Positions 10,571 to 21,187 of a stretch of 64,000 bases of DNA are shown one piece after another; the first letter of the stretch is position 1; every line of letters begins with the position of its first letter. Source of the stretch: Picochlorum sp. 'celeri' (lineage: Eukaryota > Chlorophyta > Trebouxiophyceae); the NCBI GenBank assembly GCA_010909725.1, contig JAACMV010000017.1, positions 372,001-436,000 on the forward strand, written 5' to 3'. The notes under the pieces were generated by a model. That model was given only the letters and a program-made list of their open reading frames with translations. It searched no databases and was not told the DNA's origin. The translations under genes and the position numbers were made by a program.

Positions 10571-13275
10571 ATGGTGCGTCAGATTGCGAGTCGATATTGG
10601 TCTCTGCACGCGTATATTCTATCTAATAAATCAATTGTAATGTTTTCGTGGTGTCTGATCTGCAGGTATCACAGGACGAGCCAGTGAGAGACGACGAGAT
10701 CAATGAGGCGGTGCCTTCCGACGGGGAATACGATGACGATGAGCAGAGTATTCGACATGAGGGTTCGGAAGAAGAGGGTGAGGATCTCATGGATAATATG
10801 GAGGCTGATTATAGGCCTATGGAGCACTTGGATAGGTATGAGCAGCATGGTATTGATCAGGGGTTTGTGGATGATGTGACTGAGGAAGAGCGATTTGCTG
10901 CTCGATTGGCGGCAGAGAAGGAGCTTGCTGCGCGGGACAGGTTTGAAGGTATTGGCTCTGTTCGTAAAGGAAGACTTCCTGCTGCGTTGGCAGAGGAGCT
11001 GGAGGGGGATGACGAGTTCAGGCCACGGAGGCGTCGCAGAGTGGAGGATGTTCAGACTGGGATGGGCGAGGAAGAATTCGAGGATGCTGACGTTGCAATC
11101 AACTTGGAAGAGCCACGAGGACCTGTCAAGGATTTCATCGCAGAGGAAGCTGTTCAGCGTGAGATCAAGCGTCAATTCAAACGATTTCTGTTGCAGTTTA
11201 CTGATGATCATGGGGATGCCGTCTATGCTCAGCGTTTGAGGGATATGGTGAGAGCAAATAAGTCGACGTTGGAGGTTGACTACGTCGATTTGGCTCATTG
11301 GATTCCTCAAGTTGCGATCTGGGTGGCCGATTTGCCCAATGATGTTTTGCCAATTTTGGATGAGACTGGCAAGGATGTTGCATCAAGTGAATTTGAAGGA
11401 TATGAAGCCATTCAAAACCACGTGTATATCAGAATTGCCAACATTCCATTACAGGAATCCATCAGAGATTTACGTCACTTTCATATTAATCAATTGGTGA
11501 GAGTTGACGGTGTTGTCACACGTCGAACTGGCGTGTTCCCTCAGCTGGACAGGATTATGTTTGACTGTGAAAAGTGCGGTGCTGTGTTGGGTCCACATTT
11601 CCAGACAGGTGATAAGGAAATCAAGATCAACTCATGCGCAGCATGTCAATCGAAAGGGCCTTTCTCTGTGAATGCAAAGGAGACTGTGTATCGCAATTAT
11701 CAAAAACTGACCTTGCAAGAATCTCCAGGTAATGTGCCAGCTGGTAGACTCCCACGCTCCAAGGACGTGCTCTTGTTGAACGATCTCGTCGATTGTGCTC
11801 GACCAGGAGAGGAAATTATCGTTACTGGTGTATTTGAGCATAGCTTCCAATCATCTCAGAATGCAAAACATGGCTTCCCTGTGTACTCAACGATGATCAA
11901 GGCAAACCACATTGCCAAAAAGGGCAGTGCATACGCTGCTGCGCGTCTTACGGATGAGGATCGTAATGAAATCAGAGAACTTGCACGTGATCCTCGTATC
12001 GGTGAGAGAATCATCAAGTCTATTGCTCCATCCATTTATGGACATGAGAATATTAAACGTGCTATTGCGCTGTCACTCTTTGGAGGACAAGAGAAGCATC
12101 CATCAAATACACACAGACTCCGTGGAGACATCAATGTACTCTTGTTGGGAGATCCGGGAACAGCGAAATCTCAGTTTTTGAAGTACGTTGAAGGATGTGC
12201 ACATAGAGCAGTATATACAACAGGTAAAGGAGCATCCGCTGTTGGTCTCACGGCTGCTGTCCACAAGGACCCGATCACTCGAGAGTGGACATTGGAAGGA
12301 GGAGCGCTTGTGCTTGCTGACCGTGGTGTCTGCTTGATTGATGAGTTTGACAAGATGAACGATCAGGATAGAGTTTCAATTCACGAAGCTATGGAGCAGC
12401 AGTCTATCTCGATTTCCAAGGCTGGTATTGTGACACAATTACAGGCCAGATGCTCTGTGCTTGCAGCAGCCAACCCTGTTGGTGGGCGCTATGACTCATC
12501 AAGAACATTTGCGGAGAATGTTGAACTGACAGAGCCCATCTTGTCTCGTTTCGATGTTCTCTGTGTTATTCGAGATATCGTTGATCCTGTCAACGATGAG
12601 AAATTGGCCGATTTTGTCGTGGGATCGCATGCCTCCTCCCACCCACACGGTGCCCAAGATGATCAAGAGAACCAAGCTCCAGAGGAAGACCCAGATATTA
12701 TTCCACAAGACTTGCTCAAAAAGTACATCACATTCGCCAAGCAAACGTGCAAACCACGCCTCCATACAGGTGACTATGACAAAATTGCCACAGTGTACTC
12801 GGAGCTCAGGAGAGAAAGCAGTGTGACTCAGGGCATGCCAATTGCAGTACGACATCTTGAAAGTATGATCCGTATGGCAGAGGCCAGAGCAGCCATGCAC
12901 TTGCGAGAATACGTGAATGACGACGATATCGATGCTGCCATCAAAACAATGCTCGAGTCGTTCATTTCCACTCAAAAGCTGAGCATCCAAAAGGTGATGA
13001 GAAGAAAGTTCTCGCGCTTCATCGTCACCAAGGGAGACTACAACTCGCTCGTCCTCTTCAAACTTAGAGAATGCTTGAGAGATGCACGAAGCATAGAGCA
13101 AATAACCGGCCAAATCCAAGACAAAGAGTATTACAACATCCCTCTGAGGCAGCTCGAGGAGCGATGCAGAGAAATGGGCATTGCAGACCTCACCCCATTC
13201 CTCCAATCCTCAGAATTCTCCAAAGCTGGGTTTGAGTACAGCCCTGAAGGCTCACTGATCAAACTATCCCGTTGA
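10571..13275 (+). CDS. MCM2: MCM2, replicative helicase subunit
   Basis: MCM2 is one of the six MCM2-7 ATPases of the replicative helicase loaded at origins in the nucleus. The model joins exon 10571..10573 (the start codon only) to 10666..13275 through a 92-nt intron (GTGCGT..CTGCAG, phase 0), giving 870 aa. An alternative acceptor at 10674 would remove only three residues. The long frame upstream of 10666 has only a GTG, not an ATG, which is why the split start is preferred. The protein has an acidic N-terminal tail (the MCM2 histone-binding region), a Cys4 zinc finger (CEKC...CAAC), Walker A GDPGTAKS, Walker B LIDEFDKM and arginine finger LSRFDVL. The C-terminal winged-helix region ends at 13275. 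Identification as MCM2 rather than another MCM rests on the acidic tail and the GSVRKGRLP-like block. Confidence 0.93.
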
Positions 13276-13926
13276 TCAGCACCCAACAGAACTGATCATT
13301 CACCCATTGTTTCTTGCTGTAACACCTGTAAATATATTTCACAATAGCATATTATATGCACACATTGAAACTTGTTGCACCAGGACACAGTCCACAACAC
13401 CATAGTGAATAGTCACTCTAGGCACCATGCGGCAATTGAGCTCCATGGATGAAAAAGGAAGAACAAATGCTTGACGTAGTGCCATCATCAATATAGATAT
13501 TCGCGAATCATACCATACCATTCTGCCATGCATGTTACCATGCACACAAGAGGTTGACGGGTTTCACCTGATCACTCGATTCACATACCTTTTATAGACA
13601 TTATACTTTTAAATCAAGATTCCCATGCATCACACACACACACATGAGTTTGTGTGTGGGGAACTTCCTTACATAAACACAATAAAAAACCGGAACCACG
13701 CGTGCAAGTGTGAGAGGACGCGATTTCGCGTCATGGACCACGCCATTACCATTGGACCTTTTCTTTCGACAAGGCCATTTGAGTCTCCCAAACTCCTCCG
13801 ACGCCTGTATCTAAAAATACCTGCAAAACATTGACCTGTGTTGTACACATTGACCTGTGGCTGAGACTCGGTCAACCAGACAACGTCTCTTCTGAACCGA
13901 GGGAGGCACGAATTTCTGTTGAATAC
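13276..13926. other. Non-coding spacer with CA/TG inverted repeat
   Basis: This 651-nt stretch lies between the MCM2 stop and the J-protein start. A CACACACACACA run (13632-13643) is followed within 10 nt by TTTGTGTGTGGGG, so the transcript could fold into a hairpin. No supported gene was found; the longer open frames here lack similarity and an ATG context. Confidence 0.5.
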
Positions 13927-14478
13927 ATGACGAGTAGTAGCTCTTCTTTTTCTTCATATAAATCACCGTACGAGGTGCTAGGACTCCGCCCAGGGGCGAG
14001 TCGGAGGGACGTTAAGGAAGCATACAGAAGGCTCTGTTTACAATACCATCCTGACTTGTGTCCCAAAGATGCTCGGCCGCATTCGGAGACGGCGTTTAAA
14101 GAAATTTCAGCAGCATATACTGCCCTTACAAAGGGGGCTGGTGGCCATACTGGTAACACGCAGACTGGCCCAGGAGGAGCCTATTACAGATACAGTAGTG
14201 CTTACCATACGCATGCCAGAAGAGGGGGAGTGGGTAAATTTTCAAACGGTGTCTTGGCTGCTGTGCTAGCAGCACCGTTAGCAATGCTTGGTTTTATGTT
14301 GCAAAGAAAGAAGGATGAGGTGATGAGCATCGGGGGTGAGATGAAGATTAGGCCCTATGGGTTTTTCCATCCACCTGTGAATCCATACCTGAGGGATGAT
14401 TTAAAGCCACGCACGGCTGAAAACAAGTGGTTTGGTGGCACCAGTAAGCGCGATAATGCTGCTGAAAGTCGCACCTAA
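13927..14478 (+). CDS. Small J-domain protein with one membrane segment
   Basis: This is a 183-aa intronless J-protein (HSP70 co-chaperone). The J domain spans about residues 12-72: SPYEVLGLRPGASRRDVKEAYRR, then the essential HPD (41-43), then AFKEISAAYTALTKG. A Gly/Tyr-rich linker follows, then one hydrophobic segment (VLAAVLAAPLAMLGFML, about 118-134), and a short basic tail with GFFHPPVNPYL. It has neither a zinc finger nor a DnaJ C-terminal domain, so it is class III. The Ser-rich start (MTSSSSSFSSYK) could be a short plastid-targeting leader, but this is weak. ATG 13927 is the only in-frame ATG; the longer frame upstream starts at TTG. The partner HSP70 and membrane are not evident. Confidence 0.8.
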   Translation: MTSSSSSFSSYKSPYEVLGLRPGASRRDVKEAYRRLCLQYHPDLCPKDARPHSETAFKEISAAYTALTKGAGGHTGNTQTGPGGAYYRYSSAYHTHARRGGVGKFSNGVLAAVLAAPLAMLGFMLQRKKDEVMSIGGEMKIRPYGFFHPPVNPYLRDDLKPRTAENKWFGGTSKRDNAAESRT

Positions 14479-14697
14479 ATCGGCATCTGGGTGAATACCA
14501 TAGCATCTCTCAGCGTGCGCGTGATTTTCTTTTTCCTTCTTTTCATCTCCAATCACATCATGATGATGATCATCATGTATATGCTAGCTCCTTCCTTCTG
14601 TATGCATAATCATTGTTTTCTACGAATAATACTGCGAGCACTTGTAACATAGTATCACCTTCTTTTCATCGGCATTCGTGGTTTCAGAGAAGATGTC

Positions 14698-16557
14698 ATG
14701 TCTGTGTATGCAATAGTAGGGAAACAAACGGGCTCTCTGCCGTCTGCAGCAAGGCAACCAACAAGACGAAGAAATACACCACGCCATGCCTATTCTCCGA
14801 ATACAACCCTTCGTGTCTATGCGGGGAAGAAAAATGATGCAAAAAATCGACAGCGTGGGTCAAAAAAGCCGGCGGATAAGAAGAAACACGATGGTTGGAA
14901 GATGAATTCCATGGCCACAGTCAAGAGCGACGAAACCATGTTGTTTCAGCCAGTACCTGGTAATGCCGATGCATTGACAGTAATATATGCATATCCAAAT
15001 GAGTATAGTGTCGGTATAACGTCACTGGGGTATCAGCTCGTCTATGCATTCCTTGAAATGTCCAGTCTCGTCAATGTCACGAGAATGTTCACAGATGTCG
15101 GCGATCCCATGCCTCGTACGGATGTCGATCTGGTTGGATTTTCCTTCTCATGGGAGTTGGACTACTCGAACCTCATCGATATGCTTGAAGGGTTGGATAT
15201 TCCAATCCTTGCAGCTGATAGGACTGACAAGCACCCTATTGTCTTTGGCGGTGGTCCAGCGTTGACGGCGAATCCAGAGCCATTCGCTGCATTCTTTGAT
15301 GTTGTACTTCTTGGAGATGGAGAGGAGATGTTGTCAAGCTTTATTCGTACGGTGCACGATGTGACACGAGATGGTGTTGTTGGTACCAGCAGGAGACAGA
15401 GGGAGAGCATCCTGTCCGCATTGGCAGCATGTCCTGGTATGTACATTCCTCAGTTCTACGACCCAGTGTATGATGGCATGACATTGGTGGATATACGGCC
15501 GATTCACCCGTCGGCGCAGGCGTATGTAGAGAAACAGACTTACAGGGGTGGCACATTGGCTTCTTCCACCATTGTGTCTCCTCGGATGGCATGGGAGAAC
15601 ATCTTCATGGCAGAAGTTGTTCGAAGCTGTCCAGAAATGTGTCGATTCTGTTTGGCGAGCTATCTTACGTTGCCCTTCCGAGCTGCCCCATTGGAAGGAT
15701 CACTGATACCAACAATTGAAAAAGGGTTGCAATACACTGATCGAATAGGGTTGTTGGGTGCGTCTGTCACCCAGCATCCAGAGTTTTCAGCATTATTAGA
15801 ATGGCTTATGCAGCCAGAGAGAAGCCATGTGCGCCTGTCGATCGCAAGTGTTCGAACAAATACGGTGACTGAAGAACTTGCCACAGCACTCAGTTCTAGA
15901 GGGACTCGGTCGCTGACAATTGCCGTGGAGAGCGGCTCGTCAAAAGTCAGGAGGATTGTGAATAAGAAATTAGAGCAAGAGGATATAGAAAAGGCGGCCG
16001 TCAATGCCCAGGCAGGAGGACTCCAGGCACTCAAGCTGTATGGGATGGCTGGGGTCCCAGGTGAAACAGAGCACGACATTGATGAAACCATCCAGATGAT
16101 GACGTCGTTGAAAAGGGCTGCGCCGAAACTCAAGCTTACTCTTGGATGCAGTACATTTGTACCTAAAGCCCACACGCCCTTCCAGTGGAGAGGTGTTGAT
16201 CCTGCTGCAGATAAGAGGCTGAAGCGAATGGACAAGGAATTGAAAAAGCATGGCATCCAGTTCAGACCAGAGAGCTACAAATGGAGTGTCGTCCAAGCCC
16301 TTCTTTCGAGGGGGGACAGAAGGATGACTGAAATGTTGCTGAGAGCAAAGAGCCTCGGTGACTCTCTGTCAACATTCAAAAGAGCTGCAAAAGAAGTCCC
16401 TGACATGCCCCCTCTGTCATACTATGCTCATGATATCTATGACGATGACTGTGTCCTCCCTTGGCAGCATTTACATGGCCCATTGCCGATTGATACGCTA
16501 CGAAAGCACTATAGAGAGGCAGAGGAAGAGATTGTGTCATCACAGGAGGCCTTGTGA
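14698..16557 (+). CDS. B12-binding-domain radical SAM protein, probable organelle targeting
   Basis: This is a 619-aa single-exon protein. Residues 1-85 are basic and Ser/Thr/Arg-rich, like a transit peptide. Residues about 85-260 form a cobalamin-binding-type Rossmann domain (VGFSFSWELDYSNLIDMLEGL, FGGGPALTANPEP, LGDGEEML). The radical SAM core follows, with CPEMCRFC (Cys about 310, 314, 317) giving the CX3CX2C that holds the 4Fe-4S cluster. ESGSSKVRRIVNKKL and LYGMAGVPGETEHDI are typical of the Elp3-like SAM barrel. This architecture matches a bacterial/cyanobacterial family of unknown reaction also found in algae. It probably reductively cleaves S-adenosylmethionine; the substrate is unknown. 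The start has a clear ATG; a 5' UTR intron cannot be excluded (TTTCAG just upstream). Confidence 0.85.
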   Translation: MSVYAIVGKQTGSLPSAARQPTRRRNTPRHAYSPNTTLRVYAGKKNDAKNRQRGSKKPADKKKHDGWKMNSMATVKSDETMLFQPVPGNADALTVIYAYPNEYSVGITSLGYQLVYAFLEMSSLVNVTRMFTDVGDPMPRTDVDLVGFSFSWELDYSNLIDMLEGLDIPILAADRTDKHPIVFGGGPALTANPEPFAAFFDVVLLGDGEEMLSSFIRTVHDVTRDGVVGTSRRQRESILSALAACPGMYIPQFYDPVYDGMTLVDIRPIHPSAQAYVEKQTYRGGTLASSTIVSPRMAWENIFMAEVVRSCPEMCRFCLASYLTLPFRAAPLEGSLIPTIEKGLQYTDRIGLLGASVTQHPEFSALLEWLMQPERSHVRLSIASVRTNTVTEELATALSSRGTRSLTIAVESGSSKVRRIVNKKLEQEDIEKAAVNAQAGGLQALKLYGMAGVPGETEHDIDETIQMMTSLKRAAPKLKLTLGCSTFVPKAHTPFQWRGVDPAADKRLKRMDKELKKHGIQFRPESYKWSVVQALLSRGDRRMTEMLLRAKSLGDSLSTFKRAAKEVPDMPPLSYYAHDIYDDDCVLPWQHLHGPLPIDTLRKHYREAEEEIVSSQEAL

Positions 16558-16865
16558 AATTCTAGGATCCATCGACGCGCGTCGTCTTGTGCACTGCAGA
16601 TCTGCAGTCTGCAGGACACAGCACCTGTTTTGACTCAGCACATGGCATGACTGCCAAGGTGGCTTGACATGCATTTAAATTTCATATATTCATTTATATC
16701 ACATTAATTAGTTGGAATAGGTTTATTTCGAAGCAGATTGAATCGTATTTGAAGACTTTTGCAAAAGTGGACATGGTTTGGTCGTTCATCCCGTTCAAGG
16801 CCAGTATGACATCATAGCATGGCACTGATTGTTACTTAATCACCATAGATTAAACATAAAGGGAT
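16558..16865. other. Short spacer, nothing recognised
   Basis: This is 308 nt of AT-rich sequence between the radical SAM stop and the glycosyltransferase start. An inverted pair CTGCAGATCTGCAG lies at 16596-16609 (a perfect 14-nt palindrome), just after the radical SAM stop. No gene was seen. Confidence 0.45.
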
Positions 16866-18299
16866 ATGAAGAGGTCAATATCGCTCTCCTGCCTTTCGAC
16901 GACGAAGGTGTCATCACCACAGTCGTTAGGGGATATTGAGGGCGGTAAGACGGCACTCTTGCCTCCAGGGAGTGGCATTCACTCGAAAGGAAAGCCATTT
17001 CATCGTCGTCATTCCAGTTCAAGTAGTGTAGGGTGGCGGGATCGACAGTACTATGGTCAGGGAAGAACCCGTGGAGAGCAGTGGGCCAGGGTGATTCTCA
17101 TCTTGTGTATACTAGGAGGATGTTTGATATTTACCGGCGAACAGCCTGAAGCTGATGTGATTCGATCGATACAGATCATGTCCTTGAGTGAGGATGGGTG
17201 TGCGGAGGGCCTGGGGTTTCCAAAGATTGCCCTGTTGTTTTTGCTCAAGGGGCCCCTGTATCATGCGCGGACATGGGAACGGTGGTTGGAGGGAGCATCT
17301 GGCATGGTGCCTATTGAGCATGCGTGTCCTCGGCAGAAGAAGAATGGTACTATAGGAGTTCATCTTCTGGATGAATGCGTGGTTGGTCAGCATGTGTACA
17401 ATGTCCATGTCCATCTCAGTGCAGAGTTGGATATAGTTGATGTGTTGGATGATACCTGGCGGCAATATGCTGAGAATGTGACGAGAGTGGTGACGAAATG
17501 GGGGCATCATTCATTGGTGGAGGCCACAAGGAATTTGCTGATGGCAGCCTTCAAGGATCCAGCGAATCAGCGTTTCATGCTGTTGAGTGAATCGCATATT
17601 CCGATCTGGGATGCGCTGACGGTGTATAGATTAAATATGAATGAGCAAAGGTCATATATAAATTCATGGTGGCATGATGATATGAATGAGAATAGATGGA
17701 CTAGAAAGATGGAGCCGGTTGTGCCTCTGCATCACTGGAGAAAGTCTCAGCAGTGGTTTTCGTTGATACGGAGTCATGTCTCTATCATACTGCAGGATAA
17801 AAAAGTGTATAAAGCGTTCCATGATCACTGTGTATATGAGTGGGACTTTGATAATATGAAGCATAGAAAATGCTTTAGTGATGAGCATTATTTTGCAACG
17901 CTTTTGAGTATACAGGGTTTAGAAGGGGAGACTGTGCCGTTTTATGCAACCAATACTATGGTTGATTGGAGCGAGGGCGGTGCTCACCCACGCTCGTTTC
18001 GAGCAGAAGATGTGTCTGCTGATAGAATTAAAGACCGCCTGCGGTCACATCATGATTGCCCTATTACTCGGGAAGAACAAAAAACAACTCAAATCAGGGC
18101 AAAGAACTCATTCTTGCTATTTCAGAAGAAACTCAATTTTCAGGATATGTGCCGGCAATCAAAAGATCATAAAGACAATCCGACACACGTCAAATTGCCT
18201 GCTGGGTGTGCTTGTTTTGCTAGAAAGTTTGAACAGGACACCACTGATGCTATATTCCGGCTTTTGTCTGACTGTGACCTTAATATATTTGCATGTTGA
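16866..18299 (+). CDS. GT14-like (core-2/I-branching) glycosyltransferase, type II membrane protein
   Basis: This is a 477-aa intronless protein. A basic Ser-rich cytosolic tail (1-76) precedes one membrane anchor (about 77-90, VILILCILGGCLIF), as in Golgi type II enzymes. The lumenal domain has the block order of the plant DUF266/core-2/I-branching beta-GlcNAc-transferase family: IALLFLLKGPLYH, VEATRNLLMAAF, FMLLSESHIPIW, YINSWW, HWRKSQQWFSLIRSH, and DEHYFATLL. In this family the DEHY region and nearby acidic residues form the catalytic site, and sugar is transferred from a nucleotide sugar to a glycan or wall polymer. Donor and acceptor are not known here. The stop lies 9 nt from the stop of the convergent membrane-protein gene. 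Confidence 0.82.
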   Translation: MKRSISLSCLSTTKVSSPQSLGDIEGGKTALLPPGSGIHSKGKPFHRRHSSSSSVGWRDRQYYGQGRTRGEQWARVILILCILGGCLIFTGEQPEADVIRSIQIMSLSEDGCAEGLGFPKIALLFLLKGPLYHARTWERWLEGASGMVPIEHACPRQKKNGTIGVHLLDECVVGQHVYNVHVHLSAELDIVDVLDDTWRQYAENVTRVVTKWGHHSLVEATRNLLMAAFKDPANQRFMLLSESHIPIWDALTVYRLNMNEQRSYINSWWHDDMNENRWTRKMEPVVPLHHWRKSQQWFSLIRSHVSIILQDKKVYKAFHDHCVYEWDFDNMKHRKCFSDEHYFATLLSIQGLEGETVPFYATNTMVDWSEGGAHPRSFRAEDVSADRIKDRLRSHHDCPITREEQKTTQIRAKNSFLLFQKKLNFQDMCRQSKDHKDNPTHVKLPAGCACFARKFEQDTTDAIFRLLSDCDLNIFAC

Positions 18300-18308
18300 C
18301 AGATTTAA

Positions 18309-19184
18309 TTATTCATGTTCCATTCCAATAGCTTCTCCCAACACACGAGTGGCTTCTAAGGCGGTTTCTACACTCAAACTATCCGCTGTGAACTGAGTCT
18401 CCTCCAGCTCGCGAGCGAGTCTATTGATCCATCGACATGCAGCATCCATGTTCTCAATCTCACACTCCTGTTCCGACGTAAAGAATCCGTATCGAAGCAC
18501 AAGCTTTTTTACTTTCTGTATTACTTCAGTCTCCTTGTCGTTTATGGTTCTCGTGTCGTCAAATGGCAATTGCTTGACGTCCGTCACCCTCGATGACATT
18601 GGCAATGTTTCTCCATAATAAAATGACATGCTCCTATGTATACTGGATCCATGCCGACCAAAAGACACTGTTCTATCGGCAAGATGCAAAATGACCGAGA
18701 TTATACCCGCAAATGTGAGTCGCTGAGTAGCATTCCAAGTGTTCATTCCAATGTGCTGTGCAAATGATGAAGAGGACAGGAGACTTGGCTCCATACAAAA
18801 ACTCATCAGGAGCGGAACAATCAGAAAGGTGAATACATGTAACACTCGAGCTACGAGTTTCCATGTATGAACTAGTACGGCTGATTTGAAAACGTAATAT
18901 ACTGGACAAAATAAGAAGCATTTGAATATTTTTGCAACACAGTGCTCAGGGCCCTTGCAGAAACCTTGCATGCCACCAGACGCCTTTGCTTTCGTCAAAA
19001 GCTTGTGATACTCATCCACTGCTCGAGATAGTCCCATATGGTGAAGATCTTCATAACTTACAGTGCGGCCATGCGAACGATAGCCCACATTTCGAGAGGC
19101 TTTTGCCGCTGAAGATGGGGTTCCTCGTCTAGTCGTGTTTTCAGGCGGTGACCCGCCGTTTAACCTTGAGTTACCTCCGTCCAT
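18309..19184 (-). CDS. Unknown two-segment membrane protein
   Basis: I do not recognise this 291-aa intronless protein. It has a polar Gly/Ser/Arg N-terminus (1-60), a Cys-rich region with hydrophobic stretches around 85-140 (KCFLFCPVYYVFKSAVLV and VLHVFTFLIVPLLMSFCM), a third moderately hydrophobic stretch near 160-170 (LTFAGIISVILHLA), and a charged helical C-terminus of about 120 residues. The coding frame is free of stops over 876 nt. The upstream in-frame stop sits two codons before ATG 19184, which fixes the start. It faces the glycosyltransferase tail to tail across 9 nt. It may be an endomembrane or plastid-envelope protein; nothing in the sequence assigns a role. Confidence 0.65.
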   Translation of the reverse strand: MDGGNSRLNGGSPPENTTRRGTPSSAAKASRNVGYRSHGRTVSYEDLHHMGLSRAVDEYHKLLTKAKASGGMQGFCKGPEHCVAKIFKCFLFCPVYYVFKSAVLVHTWKLVARVLHVFTFLIVPLLMSFCMEPSLLSSSSFAQHIGMNTWNATQRLTFAGIISVILHLADRTVSFGRHGSSIHRSMSFYYGETLPMSSRVTDVKQLPFDDTRTINDKETEVIQKVKKLVLRYGFFTSEQECEIENMDAACRWINRLARELEETQFTADSLSVETALEATRVLGEAIGMEHE

Positions 19185-19559
19185 TATTCATACTAGTTTT
19201 TTGTAATGGTTCAGTGTGAGCCCAACGATGAGTGTCACAGCGGGGTGCTCTACACGAGGAGGGCAAGTCAACCACGCCAACTGGAACCTAATATTCCTTG
19301 CAGCCGGCCCCCAAGTATTTTCTACCAAGTCACCACAATTCAAAAACAATTTTATTCTGATTTAATGCGTGATATGGAGAATACAAGGACTTTTGGGACG
19401 TGATGAACGCAACATTACTCTTTGTTCTTTTTACGGAATTTCTCGTCGAATGAGGCATGGAGGCGTACTGTCTCACAAATATGGTTGTTCTAATTCATTA
19501 TTTACACTTGCTTATTTCTATTACTCCCAAAGCCGTGGTATTCTGAGACATCTGAGGCT
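19185..19559. other. Divergent spacer, nothing recognised
   Basis: These 375 nt lie between the start of the unknown membrane protein (-) and the start of the CDKC-like kinase (+), so both promoters should be here. Short open frames occur on the + strand, but none has similarity or a sensible length. No motif was recognised. Confidence 0.4.
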
Positions 19560-21120
19560 ATGGTGGAGCAAAATGGGGCGAAGAAGGCGAAATATTCGTT
19601 CACGCCTGTGCCCAAGGAATGGAACCTGGAATTTCCTACTAAAGGAGAAACAACAGAAAAAAGTAACATATCCGGGGGCTGCAGAAGAATAGAGGATGCA
19701 TACGAGAGGATTTGCCACTTGGGCCAAGGGACTTATGGGGAGGTGTTTAAAGCAAAGGACAAGGAGACTGGGGAAGTTGTCGCTGTCAAAAAGATTAAAA
19801 TGGAGAACGAAAAGGAAGGATTTCCTATTACAGCAGTGAGGGAGATAAAGATTCTCTCAAAATTGGCAGCAAGTGAGGATAAATTCAATGGTGAATTGAT
19901 GAAGTCAAATATCATTCGACTGAGAGAAATTGTGAGATCAGATGGTATGTGCGCTCGTGGTTGTCTTTTTTTTCAATGCATAGCAATTGATGATATGTAT
20001 GTATGTATGTACAGGGTCGGAAGAGAATGATTTCAAAGGCAGTGTGTACATGGTATTCGATTACATGGAACATGATCTTGCAGGACTTTTGGATAGAGCA
20101 AACCAGGTTAGGTTGGCTGATGCTACTGCTCGAGGTCTAGCACCACACAAGGCCAATCCTCCGTTCTTACCTGGCCAGGTGAAACGGTATATGAAGCAGC
20201 TGCTTGCTGGATTGGCACTGTTGAAAAACCATAGGATTCTGCATAGAGATTTGAAAAATGCCAACTTATTAGTGGGTAACAATGGGCAGCTGAAGATTGC
20301 TGATTTTGGATTGGCAAGAAGTTTCTATGCTAAAAAAGCAACAGATGATAAAGATGGCCTCAAGCCTGATACATCAAATGCTACATCTATCAATACAATG
20401 ACAAATCGGGTGATTACACTGTGGTATAGACCTCCAGAATTGTGTTTAGGAACGGAACACTACGGATATGAGGTTGATATATGGAGTGCAGGATGTATTC
20501 TTGTAGAAATGCTGACCGGCAGGCCACTCTTTCCAGGGAAAGATGAAGTGGAGCAGGTGAAATTGATTTGTCATGTTTTGGGCATGCCTGATGAGAATTC
20601 AATGCCTGGATGTACCACATGGAAAGAGTGCGTGATTGATTCCTAATGTTGTATGATTTTCACCGCCGGCCATCTAATGTTAGCATATCCTTTCTGCAGT
20701 TACGATAAGATTATGATGAGTCTGTCTGGAACTCACTTTAGAAATTCCTCCAATCTCCGCAGTGTGCTGCAAAATAGAGGAATACAAGATCCATACGCAT
20801 TGGATTTGATTGAAAAATTACTCTATCTGAATCCAAAGAGAAGGATACAAGCAATTGAAGCAGCGAAGCATGAATGGTTCGCAGCCGAGCCCAGAATGCT
20901 TCCTCTCGAAGAAATGCCTCGATATGAGGAATCTCATGAGCTTGCCATGAAGACTAAAAGGGCAGAGAAAAAAGCCGCAAGGATCGAACCGCCGGGACAC
21001 CAATCATATGGACAACAGCCTAAAGTATATGGTACTTTTGGTGGCCACAGCCAGGACAGTCAGTTTTCCCAAGGACGAAGTCAGAGATCAATGCCCAAAT
21101 GGCATGAAGAGCGTCGGTAA
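19560..21120 (+). CDS. CDK9/CDK12-like (plant CDKC) protein kinase, 3 exons
   Basis: This family phosphorylates the RNA polymerase II C-terminal domain with a T- or K-type cyclin and drives elongation. Exons are 19560..19944, 20015..20627 and 20700..21120 (472 aa); introns are 70 and 72 nt (GTATGT, GTGCGT). Motifs: GQGTYGEVF loop, VAVKKIK with the ATP-binding Lys, the cyclin-binding helix PITAVRE (PITAIRE in plant CDKC), HRDLKNANLL, DFGLARSF, and the T-loop TNRVITLWYRPPEL. The segment between DFG and TNR carries about ten extra residues. The tail (about 410-472) is Gln/Gly/Ser-rich. The second intron splits Asp in WKDYDKIMM, which restores a normal CDK fold. The PITAVRE helix and the C-terminal YEESHE block support CDKC over cell-cycle CDKs. 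Confidence 0.9.
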
Positions 21121-21187
21121 ACACACATTGTACATGTGTCATGTTACAATACACGAATACACATAGCATGAAACAAATAAAAACTTC

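Noticed and set aside
13625..13834. 69-codon ORF rich in His at the CA/TG repeat
   Set aside because: It is a translation of simple repeat sequence and has no conserved feature.
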